NCBI GenBank assembly: GCA_017446845.1
Contig: JAFSOQ010000131.1
Location: 1 to 46,851, forward strand
Direction: 5' to 3'
Origin: Selenomonadaceae bacterium
GTDB taxonomy: Bacteria; Bacillota; Negativicutes; Selenomonadales; Selenomonadaceae
DNA length: 46,851 bases
Shown here: one piece after another, positions 24,066 through 32,534 of the stretch
Layout: every line of letters starts with the position of its first letter
Numbering within the stretch: the stretch's first letter is position 1
Notes under the pieces: model-generated
Database searches by the model: none
Told to the model about the DNA's origin: nothing
What the model saw: the letters and a program-made list of their open reading frames with translations, nothing else
Program-made: the position numbers and the translations under genes

Positions 24066-24776
24066 TCAGCCGCCCAAATAAGCCTTGCGAATATCTTCAC
24101 TGGCGGCGAGTTCTTTTGCGTCGCCGGAAATTGTGATTCGTCCGGTCTCCAAAACGTAAGCGCGATTGGCGATTGAAAGTGCCATATTTGCATTTTGTTC
24201 GACGAGCAAAACCGTCGTGCCCGTCTTGTTTATGTCGACGATGATATTAAAAATTTCGCGAATCAAAAGCGGCGCAAGTCCCATGCTCGGTTCGTCCATG
24301 AGCAAAAGTTTCGGGCGACTCATAAGCGCACGCCCCATGGCAAGCATTTGCTGTTCACCGCCCGATAAAGTTCCCGCCAACTGCAATCGACGTTCTTCAA
24401 GGCGCGGAAAACGTCCGAAGACCATTTTAAAATCGTTTTGAATTTCTTCGGTGTCTGTGCGCGTAAAAGCTCCCAATTCCAAATTTTCTTGGACGGTCAT
24501 TTCCGCGAAAATTCTTCGACCTTCGGGCACTTGTGATATTCCCTCGCGAACGATTTTATGCGCCGGCATTCCTGCAATATTTTTGTTGAGGAAATTTATT
24601 TCGCCTGTCTTTGGCTTTAGCAATCCGGAAATAGTTCGGAGCGTCGTCGACTTGCCCGCGCCGTTCGCACCAATCAGCGTGACGATTTCGCCTTCCTCGA
24701 CGGAAAGACTTATTCCTTTTATCGCGTGAATCGCGCCGTAGTAAACGTTAATATCTTTGACTTCAAGCATTGCCAT
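24066..24776 (-). CDS. livF: Branched-chain amino-acid ABC transporter, ATP-binding protein LivF
   Basis: 236 residues from the ATG at 24776 (SD 'aaaggaggtttgctt'); the frame is open further upstream but only as a by-product. Walker A 'GANGAGKST', signature 'LSGGEQQML', Walker B 'LLLMDEPSMGLAP', and the ending 'SEDIRKAYLGG' are diagnostic for LivF. It powers uptake with LivG through the LivHM channel. It lies some 3.1 kb from livG, separated by three unrelated genes, which is not the usual compact order. Confidence 0.93.
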   Translation of the reverse strand: MAMLEVKDINVYYGAIHAIKGISLSVEEGEIVTLIGANGAGKSTTLRTISGLLKPKTGEINFLNKNIAGMPAHKIVREGISQVPEGRRIFAEMTVQENLELGAFTRTDTEEIQNDFKMVFGRFPRLEERRLQLAGTLSGGEQQMLAMGRALMSRPKLLLMDEPSMGLAPLLIREIFNIIVDINKTGTTVLLVEQNANMALSIANRAYVLETGRITISGDAKELAASEDIRKAYLGG

Positions 24777-24789
24777 AAGCAAACCTCCT

Positions 24790-25713
24790 TTACTTGTCGT
24801 GCAGAGAAATAAATTTTTCGATGTCGTTAAAGTATTTAAAGTTGTCGTAGATTTTATCGAGACTCCAATCCCACCATTTAATTCGCAAGAAAGCTTCGAT
24901 AATTTCGGGCGGGAAACGATACTTGATAATTTTTGCGGGATTGCCGCCGACGATAGCATAGGGCGGGACATTTTTTACAACGACGCTGTCCGCCGCAATA
25001 ACCGCGCCGTCACCGATAATCAGCGGTTTGTTAGGATCAGTGCATTTTAATTTGCAACCGCGTCCAATCCAAACATCATTACCGATTTCGATTCGATAAT
25101 CACCAAAGTGCGGGAAGAATTCACGCGGGACAGCCCAATCCGTCATTACAAGACTGTAAGCCGAAACCAAATGATAGTTGTGATTTTGGCTTAGCTCGAA
25201 TTCAAATGTTATTCCCCACGAAATAGCAGAGAAATTCCCGACTCAGACGACACCGTCACGTTCAATCGTCGCTTCGACTATGTAACTTTTGGTGCCGAGT
25301 TCGACGCCGGCACCCGCTACGGAAAGACGTTGCGGGTAAATCGTTGTGGACATTAAAACGACAGAATTTTTTTCAACGATACCGACAGAAGTTTTTTCAA
25401 TGACGCCGTAAGCGATACTCTCTGTAAGCAACCGCGAGAAATTCAAATTCGGCACCTTAAAAACTCGCCCGTCGATAATTTTGTTGCGCGGGATACCGTT
25501 ATCTTCAACTTGCTTGAGACGGGAATAAAAATTATGATGTGAAGAAATTATAGCCAGGTCAAAGTCAATATCATTATATCCCCCATTAACATCATCGATG
25601 ACGTCTGCGATTTCCAAATTACCGCGCTTAACCTCTGCATCGTAGAAAGGTTTCAATTGCGGATAAAGGTCGTCCGTGCCAAAGATTAAAGTTTTGTATG
25701 CAAAAAAAATCAC
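24790..25713 (-). pseudogene. Hexapeptide acetyltransferase gene interrupted by one in-frame TGA
   Basis: One continuous frame encodes a paralogue of the 26945-27877 protein. The upstream half (25713-25246) gives 'YKTLIFGTDDLYPQLKPFYD'; the downstream half gives 'IEIGNDVWIGRGCKLKC' and 'PPYAIVGGNPAKIIKYRFPP'. They are separated only by TGA at 25243-25245. Comparison with the paralogue places a Ser at this position ('GEVSIQKF' against 'GVV*VGNF'), so a TCA to TGA change explains it. The reading frame is otherwise intact on both sides, so the mutation is recent, or it is a sequencing error. A selenocysteine is unlikely because the paralogue has Ser, not Cys. Confidence 0.82.
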
Positions 25714-25716
25714 TCC

Positions 25717-26931
25717 TTAAAATTCAAAAGTCACGGGGAATTGATGCTTGCGTTGAGCGTCGCGGCAAAAGCGGCTGTAGATACGGGAAATTTTTTTCTT
25801 GTCGATTTTGGAGTAATCGCCGAGAATTTTTATGTGCGCTTCGACGGGAAATTTTTTCATGGTGTCCAGTTCGCCGAGTCGTTCTTCAATGCATTCTTGC
25901 GTTGACAGCGGAAAACTTTTGCCATGGAAAATTCTGAAGACTTCGCGGACATTTTTAGTTTCGGGATTAAATTCGCAACTCATGGAAAGATTACCTTCGC
26001 CCGACATGTACATACGCCCGAAGCCTTCTTTGTCGACGCCTTGAGTTAAAAGAGAAGTCCGATTGCCACTTTCGTCGACCATAAAAATTTTTGCTTTGGA
26101 AATTTCATCACGCCAAGTTTTAGCCGGAGAAACGTAAGAATCAAAATCGACCTCGATAGTGTCTCCGGTCTGCGTGTAAGGGAATTGAGCTGCCTCGCGG
26201 TTTGCGTCGCCGAGTCTCAAAGCAGCAATGACTGCTGTGCTCCTCGCCAATGTCTCGCGATTAAATTTGTAAACATCGACAAGTTGTTTGGGATTTTTTT
26301 CCGACGGCTTCTGATAAGTTTCGCCCGTCGTCCAAAAAGATTTATCGAAGTAAATCTGCGCGGCGGGGAATTTTTGATTGTAAAGCTCAACGGCAGCCTC
26401 AATCCGATTAAAACAATCCGTCCACTGCTCCCAACTTGTCAAGTCGCGAACGCCCGAACAACTTTTGCTGTGCCCCATGCAATCAAGTGCAACCGCGTCG
26501 ACATTGACGCCCATAGCCGCAACAGCCTCGCGATTTTCCAAGACGTGAATCGCCGAATTCAACGAGTGATCTTTTCTAAGCGCGTTGCCGTCGGTGTAAG
26601 TTTTAAATTTTCCGCCGTCCATGCCGGTATCGTGCATGAACGCCGCAATTTCCAATTCGTGCCTGTCAATCGACGAATACCAAGGATTTCCAAAATTTGC
26701 CGCGTCGATAGCGTCAGCCGCCTCCAAAGATTTTACGGCGACAAGTGCCGCATGATGTGTACCGTGGTCGCTGTAAGTCCTCAGCTCGACATATTTCTTG
26801 GCGATTTCTTTTGCGTTAGTGTAGTATTTCGCCGAGAGATTTTTTATCGCTTCCGTATCTGCCGCCGAAACAACTTGAGTAAATAAAAATGTTATAACAA
26901 GCAACGACGCGGCGAAAATTTTTCTAAGCAT
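25717..26931 (-). CDS. Exported HD-domain phosphohydrolase-like protein
   Basis: 404 residues. Signal peptide 'MLRKIFAASLLVITFLFTQV' ends at VSA, about 23. HD-type metal ligands are visible: 'YSDHGTHHAALVA', the His-Asp pair in 'AAFMHDTGMDGG', and 'KDHSLNSAIHVL'. The C-terminal 150 residues are a beta-rich unrecognised domain. HD enzymes hydrolyse phosphoesters or nucleotides; an exported one is less common and its substrate is unknown. It lies between two acetyltransferase paralogues inside the liv gene cluster. Confidence 0.78.
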   Translation of the reverse strand: MLRKIFAASLLVITFLFTQVVSAADTEAIKNLSAKYYTNAKEIAKKYVELRTYSDHGTHHAALVAVKSLEAADAIDAANFGNPWYSSIDRHELEIAAFMHDTGMDGGKFKTYTDGNALRKDHSLNSAIHVLENREAVAAMGVNVDAVALDCMGHSKSCSGVRDLTSWEQWTDCFNRIEAAVELYNQKFPAAQIYFDKSFWTTGETYQKPSEKNPKQLVDVYKFNRETLARSTAVIAALRLGDANREAAQFPYTQTGDTIEVDFDSYVSPAKTWRDEISKAKIFMVDESGNRTSLLTQGVDKEGFGRMYMSGEGNLSMSCEFNPETKNVREVFRIFHGKSFPLSTQECIEERLGELDTMKKFPVEAHIKILGDYSKIDKKKISRIYSRFCRDAQRKHQFPVTFEF

Positions 26932-26944
26932 CAGTCAACCTCCT

Positions 26945-27877
26945 TTACTTGTCGTGCATGGCAACAAACTTTTTTATGTTATTAAAGTATTTAAAGTTGC
27001 CGTAGAGTTTATCAATATCCCAATCCCACCACTTGATTCTTAGTAAAGCTTCAACAATTTCGGGCGGAAAACGATATTTGATAACCTGCGCGGGATTGCC
27101 GCCGACGATGGCGTAGGGCGGGACATTTTTAACAACGACGCTGTTAGCCGCAATGACTGCTCCGTCTCCGATAATCAGCGGCTTGTCGGGATTATTGGAA
27201 CTTAAAATGCAGTTCCAACCTATCCAAACGTCATTGCCGATTGAAATTTTGCACATACCTTGCGGTTGCACAGATTTTTTTTTGGCGGTTTTCCAATTAA
27301 AATACCATATCGGAGCAGAGCTGACGTTGTTATAATTGTGGTCGCGATTTTCGCCGAGCATGAAAGTTGTATTTCGAGCTATCGGGCAAAATTTTTGAAT
27401 GGAGACTTCGCCGTTGCCAACAAATGTCGAGTTGGCATTTATATAGCTCATCATACCCATCGAGAGACTGCCTTTTCTGCCTTTTATTTTGTAAATTTGC
27501 GGGTGAATCGTTTGTATGCACAATTTGAAAATTGTTTTTTCCAAAAAGCCGTGAGCAACTTTTTCTTCCAAAAAAAGAGGGAAATCCAAATTGGGTACAA
27601 TGAAAACCGTACCGTCAATAATTCTGTCGCGCGTGAAACCGATTGACTCAAGCATTGTCATATACTTATAAAAAAATTGTCTGGAAGAAATTATCGCAAG
27701 GTCAAATTCGGAAACATCATGATTCTTGCCGTCATTGTAAAGGATTTTGAATTTGTTTTTTCTGGGTTCGGAGGTAGTGACGATTTCCAGATTGCCGCGT
27801 TTAACTTCCGCTTCGTAAAACGGCTTCAGGTGAGGATAAAGGTCGCCCGTGCCATAAATCAAAGCTTTGTATGCCAT
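26945..27877 (-). CDS. Hexapeptide-repeat acetyltransferase with N-terminal Rossmann-like domain
   Basis: 310 residues. The first 110 ('YKALIYGTGDLYPHLKPFYE', 'FDLAIISS') look like a nucleotide-sugar or pyridine-binding alpha/beta domain, as in sugar O/N-acetyltransferases of the PglD/NeuD kind. A left-handed beta-helix follows: 'ISIGNDVWIGWNCIL', 'PLIIGDGAVIAANSVV' and 'VPPYAIVGGNPAQVIKYRFP', the Vat/CatB-type acyl-CoA binding end. The His in 'NRDHNYNNV' is a possible catalytic base. It probably modifies a cell-surface sugar; the acceptor is unknown. SD is 'gaggaggaattttt'. Confidence 0.83.
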   Translation of the reverse strand: MAYKALIYGTGDLYPHLKPFYEAEVKRGNLEIVTTSEPRKNKFKILYNDGKNHDVSEFDLAIISSRQFFYKYMTMLESIGFTRDRIIDGTVFIVPNLDFPLFLEEKVAHGFLEKTIFKLCIQTIHPQIYKIKGRKGSLSMGMMSYINANSTFVGNGEVSIQKFCPIARNTTFMLGENRDHNYNNVSSAPIWYFNWKTAKKKSVQPQGMCKISIGNDVWIGWNCILSSNNPDKPLIIGDGAVIAANSVVVKNVPPYAIVGGNPAQVIKYRFPPEIVEALLRIKWWDWDIDKLYGNFKYFNNIKKFVAMHDK

Positions 27878-27889
27878 AAAAATTCCTCC

Positions 27890-28672
27890 TCAATTAATTG
27901 CCTCCGCTCCGAGATACGCGCGAATAACTTCGGGGTCGTTTTGAATATCGGCGGGAGTACCGTCGGCGATAATTATGCCGTATTCGAGGACGTAAATCCG
28001 CTCGCAAATGCCCATGACCAAACTCATGTCGTGTTCGATTAAAAGGACGGTCAAGCCGAATTGTTTTCTAATCCAGCGAATCATGTCCATAAGTTCTTGA
28101 GTTTCTTGAGGATTCATACCGGCGGCAGGTTCGTCGAGGAGTAAAAGTTTCGGCTTGGCGGCAAGGGCGCGCGCTATCTCAAGTCGACGCTGTGCACCGT
28201 ACGGAAGATTTTTCGCGACTTCGTGAGCATGTACGTCAAGCTTAAAAATTTTCAGCAGGTTTAAAGCTTCCTCTTCGATAGATTTTTCTTCGCCGAAGTA
28301 ACGACCAATTCGCAAAACCGTTTCAAACAAGCCGTATTTAACGTGGCAGTGATAAGCAATTTTAACGTTGTCGAGGACGCTGAGTTCGCTGAACAGACGA
28401 ATATTTTGAAACGTCCTGGCAATGCCGCGTTGAGTTATCTCGTAAGGTTTGAGTCCGACGAGCGATTTGCCGTCAAAAGTAATTTCGCCTGTCGTCGGTT
28501 TGTAAACGCCCGTTATCAGATTAAAAGCCGTAGTTTTGCCCGCGCCGTTCGGTCCGATTAATCCGATAAGTTCGCCTTGGTCAATGTAAATGTTGAAGTC
28601 CGAGACCGCTTTGAGTCCGCCGAAGACTTCCGACACGTCAACCGTCTCAAGCAAATGTTTATTGTCAGCCAT
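27890..28672 (-). CDS. livG: Branched-chain amino-acid ABC transporter, ATP-binding protein LivG
   Basis: 260 residues from the ATG at 28672 (SD 'ggaaaggat'). Walker A 'GPNGAGKTTAFNLITG', LivG-type signature 'LPYGAQRRLEIARALA', Walker B 'LLLLDEPAAGMNPQE', and the long helical insert after the Q-loop are all typical. Pairs with LivF on the LivHM channel. The end 'DPEVIRAYLGAEAIN' is normal. Confidence 0.94.
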   Translation of the reverse strand: MADNKHLLETVDVSEVFGGLKAVSDFNIYIDQGELIGLIGPNGAGKTTAFNLITGVYKPTTGEITFDGKSLVGLKPYEITQRGIARTFQNIRLFSELSVLDNVKIAYHCHVKYGLFETVLRIGRYFGEEKSIEEEALNLLKIFKLDVHAHEVAKNLPYGAQRRLEIARALAAKPKLLLLDEPAAGMNPQETQELMDMIRWIRKQFGLTVLLIEHDMSLVMGICERIYVLEYGIIIADGTPADIQNDPEVIRAYLGAEAIN

Positions 28673-28768
28673 AAAAAAATCCTTTCCGTGAAAATTTTTA
28701 TCTGCTTTAAAAATTATGAGGTCAGCAATGCGCAACACTTCAGCTGATAGAAGGGAATAAGCTGTAAC

Positions 28769-29044
28769 CTAAAAAACAACGTCACTTTGCCCGTCATTCA
28801 TGACAGTTCTACTTTTCCGAATTTCTGCCGGTTCTTTTATCATCTCTTCTTCATTTGCCCAAGGAATGTCATCGCCGATTAAATCCTTAACTTCTTTCAT
28901 AATCGCAATATTTCTTTCTGCGCGAGAGTTTGGATTTACTCCGAGTATTTCACGGACACTTTTCAGCACCTTAAGCAATACTTCGGATTTTTCATCGGGG
29001 ATTCCCTCAATCAGAGTGAATACCTCTTGCTTGAGCGCAGTCAT
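28769..29044 (-). CDS. Small helical protein, paralogue of the next gene
   Basis: 91 residues, SD 'aaaggaggcgagaca'. 'MTALKQEVFTLIEGIPDEKS' then 'EVLLKVLKSVREILGVN' matches the neighbour's 'IEAKLEAIALIESIPDDKAA' and 'TVLKILENVCELLNV'. The acidic C-terminal tail ('DDIPWANEEEMIKEPAEIRK') looks like those of small antitoxins, but no toxin is adjacent. Inserted between livM and livG. Function unknown. Confidence 0.65.
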   Translation of the reverse strand: MTALKQEVFTLIEGIPDEKSEVLLKVLKSVREILGVNPNSRAERNIAIMKEVKDLIGDDIPWANEEEMIKEPAEIRKSRTVMNDGQSDVVF

Positions 29045-29062
29045 TGTCTCGCCTCCTTTGCG

Positions 29063-29263
29063 TTACGTTTGCTCGCCGACAAGACCTTCGACTTCCTCCA
29101 TGAGTGCCAATTTCTCTTCCACGCGCTCCGTTAATTTCTCTTGCCGATTTGTATCGACATTAAGCAGCTCGCAAACGTTTTCCAAAATTTTTAAGACAGT
29201 CGCCGCTTTGTCGTCGGGAATGCTTTCGATTAGGGCGATTGCCTCCAACTTAGCCTCAATCAT
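29063..29263 (-). CDS. Small helical protein, paralogue of the previous gene
   Basis: 66 residues. The ATG overlaps the livM stop (ATGA) with SD 'aaaggaggcagtaac' in the end of livM, so translation follows livM. It consists of two amphipathic helices with the shared motif 'IESIPDDKA'. Probably a duplicate of the 28769-29044 gene without its tail. Function unknown; antitoxin-like at most. Confidence 0.62.
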   Translation of the reverse strand: MIEAKLEAIALIESIPDDKAATVLKILENVCELLNVDTNRQEKLTERVEEKLALMEEVEGLVGEQT

Positions 29264-30225
29264 GTTACTGCCTCCTTTGCGCCCGAAACTTTATCCAGGA
29301 ATTTTTTAATCGGTCCGACGTTCGTCAATTCCATGTAACCGAACAAACCTTGCGGGCGATAGAACATCATCAAAATCAATGCCAATGCGTAAATTATCAT
29401 GCGCGCCTCAGGGAAGGACGCCAATGCCGCCGATATGAACGTTACGACGAATGCGCCCGCGATTGAACCTGTGATTGAACCCATGCCGCCCATAACGACC
29501 ATTATCAAATAGTTGAACGACGACAAGAAGGTAAACGAGGTCGGGCTGATTAAATAGAATTGGTGCGCGAAAAGTCCGCCTGCAACGCCCGCGAACGCCG
29601 CGCCCAAGGTGAACGCCATGACTTTATATTTTGTCGTGTTGACGCCCATTGCCTCTGCCGCGATTTCGTTTTCGCGTATCGCTATGCAAGCTCGACCGTG
29701 CGACGAGTTCACGAAATTTTTTATAAAGAACAAAGTCACGAGCATGACGAAGAAAACCCAAGTGAAATTCGTCAAATGCGGTATGCCTTTAAAGCCCGCC
29801 GCGCCGCCGACGTAATCAATGTTCATGATGACGATTCGGATAATTTCGCCCAGTCCCAGCGTTGCAATCGCCAAATAGTCGCCGCGCAGACGTAATGTCG
29901 GAAGTCCGATTAAAAAGCCCAAAAAGCCCGCCGCGATTGCTCCGAGAATCAGCGCGACTATTAAAGGCAAACCAAACTTGACCGTCGCCACAACTCCGAC
30001 GTAAGCTCCGACTGCCATAAAGCCCGCGTGCCCCAGTGAAAATTGTCCCGTGTAGCCGTTGATTAAATTCAGGCTCGCTGATAGGATTATGTTCACGCAA
30101 ATTAAAATTATGTTCAGCTCCCAAAACGAGCCGATAATTTTTGTGCTTATCATCATTTGCAGAACGCCGTAGAGCACCAGCCCGAAGACAAGCATTACCA
30201 AATCTCTTTTCCTTGCTGCGTTCAT
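29260..30225 (-). CDS. livM: Branched-chain amino-acid ABC transporter permease LivM
   Basis: 321 residues from the ATG at 30225, four bases after the livH stop; a TTG 11 codons upstream is possible but lies inside livH. Eight to ten membrane segments. Permease landmarks: 'LSASLNLINGYTGQFSLGHA', 'GLPTLRLRGDYLAIATLGLG', 'IRENEIAAEAMGVNTTKYKV' (EAA-like loop contacting the ATPases) and 'VMGGMGSITGSIAGA'. It forms the inner-membrane channel with LivH. Confidence 0.93.
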   Translation of the reverse strand: MNAARKRDLVMLVFGLVLYGVLQMMISTKIIGSFWELNIILICVNIILSASLNLINGYTGQFSLGHAGFMAVGAYVGVVATVKFGLPLIVALILGAIAAGFLGFLIGLPTLRLRGDYLAIATLGLGEIIRIVIMNIDYVGGAAGFKGIPHLTNFTWVFFVMLVTLFFIKNFVNSSHGRACIAIRENEIAAEAMGVNTTKYKVMAFTLGAAFAGVAGGLFAHQFYLISPTSFTFLSSFNYLIMVVMGGMGSITGSIAGAFVVTFISAALASFPEARMIIYALALILMMFYRPQGLFGYMELTNVGPIKKFLDKVSGAKEAVT

Positions 30226-30229
30226 ATCG

Positions 30230-31117
30230 TCACACTTTCTCGTTAGTATTTTTGCCAAAAAGTCCGCTCGGTTTAATCAGTAAAACCAAAATCAAAATTG
30301 CAAACGCCGCCGCGTCTCTGAACGTTGAGGAGATAAAGCCCGCGACCAATGCCTCGACGACACCCAAAACAATTCCGCCGACAACTGCTCCGGGTAAAAT
30401 TCCGATACCGCCCAAAACCGCCGCAACGAACGCTTTCAAGCCCGGCATGATTCCCATAAGCGGATCAATCGTGTTGTAGTAGACGCCGACCAAAACGCCC
30501 GCCGCCGCCGCTAACGCCGAACCTATGCAGAACGTCATTGAAATAACTTTGTCCGAATCAACGCCCATAAGTTGCGCGGTTTCCGTGTCAAAGCTCGCCG
30601 CACGCATTGCCTTGCCGAGTTTTGTTTTCTGTACGATGTAAGTCAGTATTGCCATGAGCACAATCGTTATTCCCAAAATCAAAAGCTGTTGTCCGTTGAT
30701 TATGAAACCGCCCAAATTAAACGAGATATTCGGCATGACTTCGGGGAATGTGCGCGGCGTCGGCGTGACAAAATACATGCTCGTATACTCAAGGAAGAAT
30801 GATACGCCAATCGCTGTGATAAGCAGAGAAATTCTCGGCGCGTGTCGCAACGGCTTATAGGCAATCCTCTCGACCAACATGCCCAAAATCGCCGTTATCG
30901 CCATAGAAAGTAAAAGTGCGGGGAAAATCGATAAGCCGCCGAACGTGACCGCCGCAAAGCCGATATACGCGCCGACCATATAAACATCGCCGTGCGCGAA
31001 ATTTATCAACTTTATAATTCCGTAAATCATCGTGTAGCCCAGAGCAATCAGCGCGTAAATGCTGCCCAGACTCACGCCGTTTATCAACTGCTGAATCAGT
31101 TGATGCATAAAGTCCAT
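30230..31117 (-). CDS. livH: Branched-chain amino-acid ABC transporter permease LivH
   Basis: 295 residues, start at 31117 with SD 'caaggaggttttttt'. Landmarks: 'LINGVSLGSIYALIALGYTM', 'GIIKLINFAHGDVYMVGAYI', 'RAASFDTETAQLMGVDSDKV' (loop to the ATPases) and 'LGGIGILPGAVVGGIVLG'. About eight membrane helices. Its SD is held inside a 10-bp hairpin (31125-31148), which would lower its translation relative to livK. Confidence 0.94.
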   Translation of the reverse strand: MDFMHQLIQQLINGVSLGSIYALIALGYTMIYGIIKLINFAHGDVYMVGAYIGFAAVTFGGLSIFPALLLSMAITAILGMLVERIAYKPLRHAPRISLLITAIGVSFFLEYTSMYFVTPTPRTFPEVMPNISFNLGGFIINGQQLLILGITIVLMAILTYIVQKTKLGKAMRAASFDTETAQLMGVDSDKVISMTFCIGSALAAAAGVLVGVYYNTIDPLMGIMPGLKAFVAAVLGGIGILPGAVVGGIVLGVVEALVAGFISSTFRDAAAFAILILVLLIKPSGLFGKNTNEKV

Positions 31118-31124
31118 AAAAAAA

Positions 31125-31148
31125 CCTCCTTGAACATTTTCAAGAAGG
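31125..31148 (-). promoter_or_regulatory. Hairpin covering the livH ribosome-binding site
   Basis: Minus-strand RNA: CCTTCTTGAA, loop AATG, TTCAAGGAGG. Ten pairs, one G-U, with the SD GGAGG in the 3' arm, seven bases before the livH ATG. There is no T-run, so it is not a terminator. Confidence 0.75.
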
Positions 31149-31219
31149 ATTTTAACGTTTTATCGCGATATTGTCACGCGTTATTTTTTTATCTTGGATT
31201 TAAAGCTCAAATCATTTTA

Positions 31220-32419
31220 TCAACCTTCGGGAGCAATTTTCGCACGGAGTTCGCGCATGCCGTCTTTGGTCTCGATAACGACGATACCTTTAATCGGATT
31301 GTGCGTCGCCGAATCCATTGTGATTTTGCCCGTGCCGACTTGCAAATCTTTTATTGTCTCGATATTGTCGCGGATTTTTTGGGAATCGTCGCCGCCGCGT
31401 TCAATGGCATTTACGAGCATTTTGCCCGCGTCGTAGCCCAGAGCCGCAAAAACGTTCGGGTCGTTGTTGTATTCGCCTTTGTAAGCGTTGATAAAGCCTT
31501 GGACTTCGGCGTCGCCTTCAAAGTAATGCGTGCAGAAATAAGTATTGTTGAGCGCGTCTTTGCCGGCAATGTCGATAACTTTGCTGTCGTCCCAACCGTC
31601 GGTGCCGAGGATTGCAGCAGTTATTCCGAGTTCGCGAGCCTGCTTGACGATTTTGCCGACTTCCTCATAATAAGCGGGAACAAAAATAACGTCGGCATTT
31701 GCGGTTTGGATTTTTGTCAACGCGGCTTTGAAGTCTTGGTCTTTGGCAAGGAAAGCCTCTTCCATTACGACTTGACCGCCGTCAGCCTCGAATTTTTCCT
31801 TAAAGATTTTGCCGAGACTCTTGGAGTAATCGGAGCTGGAATCAAGATAAAGCACTGCGGTTTTCGCGTTCAAATCTTTTGCGGCGAATTGCGCCATAAC
31901 TTCGCTTTGCTGCGGATCAATAAAGCAGGAACGGAAGACGAACGCTTTAACTTGACCGTTTTCGACGGTGACATCGGGATTGGTCGCGGCGGGCGCGATA
32001 ATCGGAATCATGTTATCCGTCGCAACTTGCGATTCGGCAATGACGTTTGCTGTGACTGCCGGACCGATAAGCGCGATAACTTTGTCGTCGGAAATTAATT
32101 TTGTTGCTGCGTTGACGGATTCAGCCGCCTCGGATTTGGCATCAGCCTCGACGATTTTAATTTTTTTGCCGTTGATGCCGCCTGCGTCGTTGACTTCCTT
32201 AATCGCAAGCTTGAGACCGTTGTTGGCATTCGCGCCGTATTGTGCGTGGTTGCCGGTCAGCTCGAAGTTCGCGCCGATAACAATTTCGTCACCTGCAGCA
32301 GCTTTTTTATCGCCACCGCCGGCTGAATCTCCGCCGCCGCAACCCGTGAACAATGCGCTTGCCAAAATTCCGCAAGCAATCATCGACGCCAATTTAAATT
32401 TCTTTTTTGAAAAGAACAA
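31220..32419 (-). CDS. livK: Branched-chain amino-acid binding lipoprotein LivK
   Basis: 399 residues from a TTG at 32419 that has the only good SD in reach ('ttggaggtcgagtag'). Signal 'LASMIACGILASALFTGCGG' with lipobox LFTGC. The mature part is a type I periplasmic binding protein: 'IVIGANFELTGNHAQYGANA', 'GGINGKKIKIVEADAKSEAA', 'ALIGPAVTANVIAESQ' and 'PAATNPDV'. It captures branched-chain amino acids or related ligands and hands them to LivHM. First gene of the operon, with a promoter at 32467-32495. Confidence 0.92.
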   Translation of the reverse strand: MFFSKKKFKLASMIACGILASALFTGCGGGDSAGGGDKKAAAGDEIVIGANFELTGNHAQYGANANNGLKLAIKEVNDAGGINGKKIKIVEADAKSEAAESVNAATKLISDDKVIALIGPAVTANVIAESQVATDNMIPIIAPAATNPDVTVENGQVKAFVFRSCFIDPQQSEVMAQFAAKDLNAKTAVLYLDSSSDYSKSLGKIFKEKFEADGGQVVMEEAFLAKDQDFKAALTKIQTANADVIFVPAYYEEVGKIVKQARELGITAAILGTDGWDDSKVIDIAGKDALNNTYFCTHYFEGDAEVQGFINAYKGEYNNDPNVFAALGYDAGKMLVNAIERGGDDSQKIRDNIETIKDLQVGTGKITMDSATHNPIKGIVVIETKDGMRELRAKIAPEG

Positions 32420-32466
32420 ACTACTCGACCTCCAAAAAAATTTTGTAACATTAAAACTTCGGCGCA

Positions 32467-32507
32467 AGTATATTTAAAAAAAAATCAAACGTCAAGATTA
32501 TTGACGT
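32467..32507 (-). promoter_or_regulatory. liv operon promoter with an overlapping palindrome
   Basis: Minus strand: -35 TTGACG (32490-32495), 17-base spacer, -10 TATACT (32467-32472). A perfect inverted repeat ACGTCAA-GATTA-TTGACGT (32489-32507) overlaps the -35 box, as an operator would. Confidence 0.8.
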
Positions 32508-32534
32508 CGAAAATTCTTCTGCTCGCAAATAATT

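Noticed and set aside
25171..25245. Selenocysteine codon at the acetyltransferase TGA
   Set aside because: The paralogue has Ser rather than Cys at that position, and no convincing SECIS hairpin follows the TGA.
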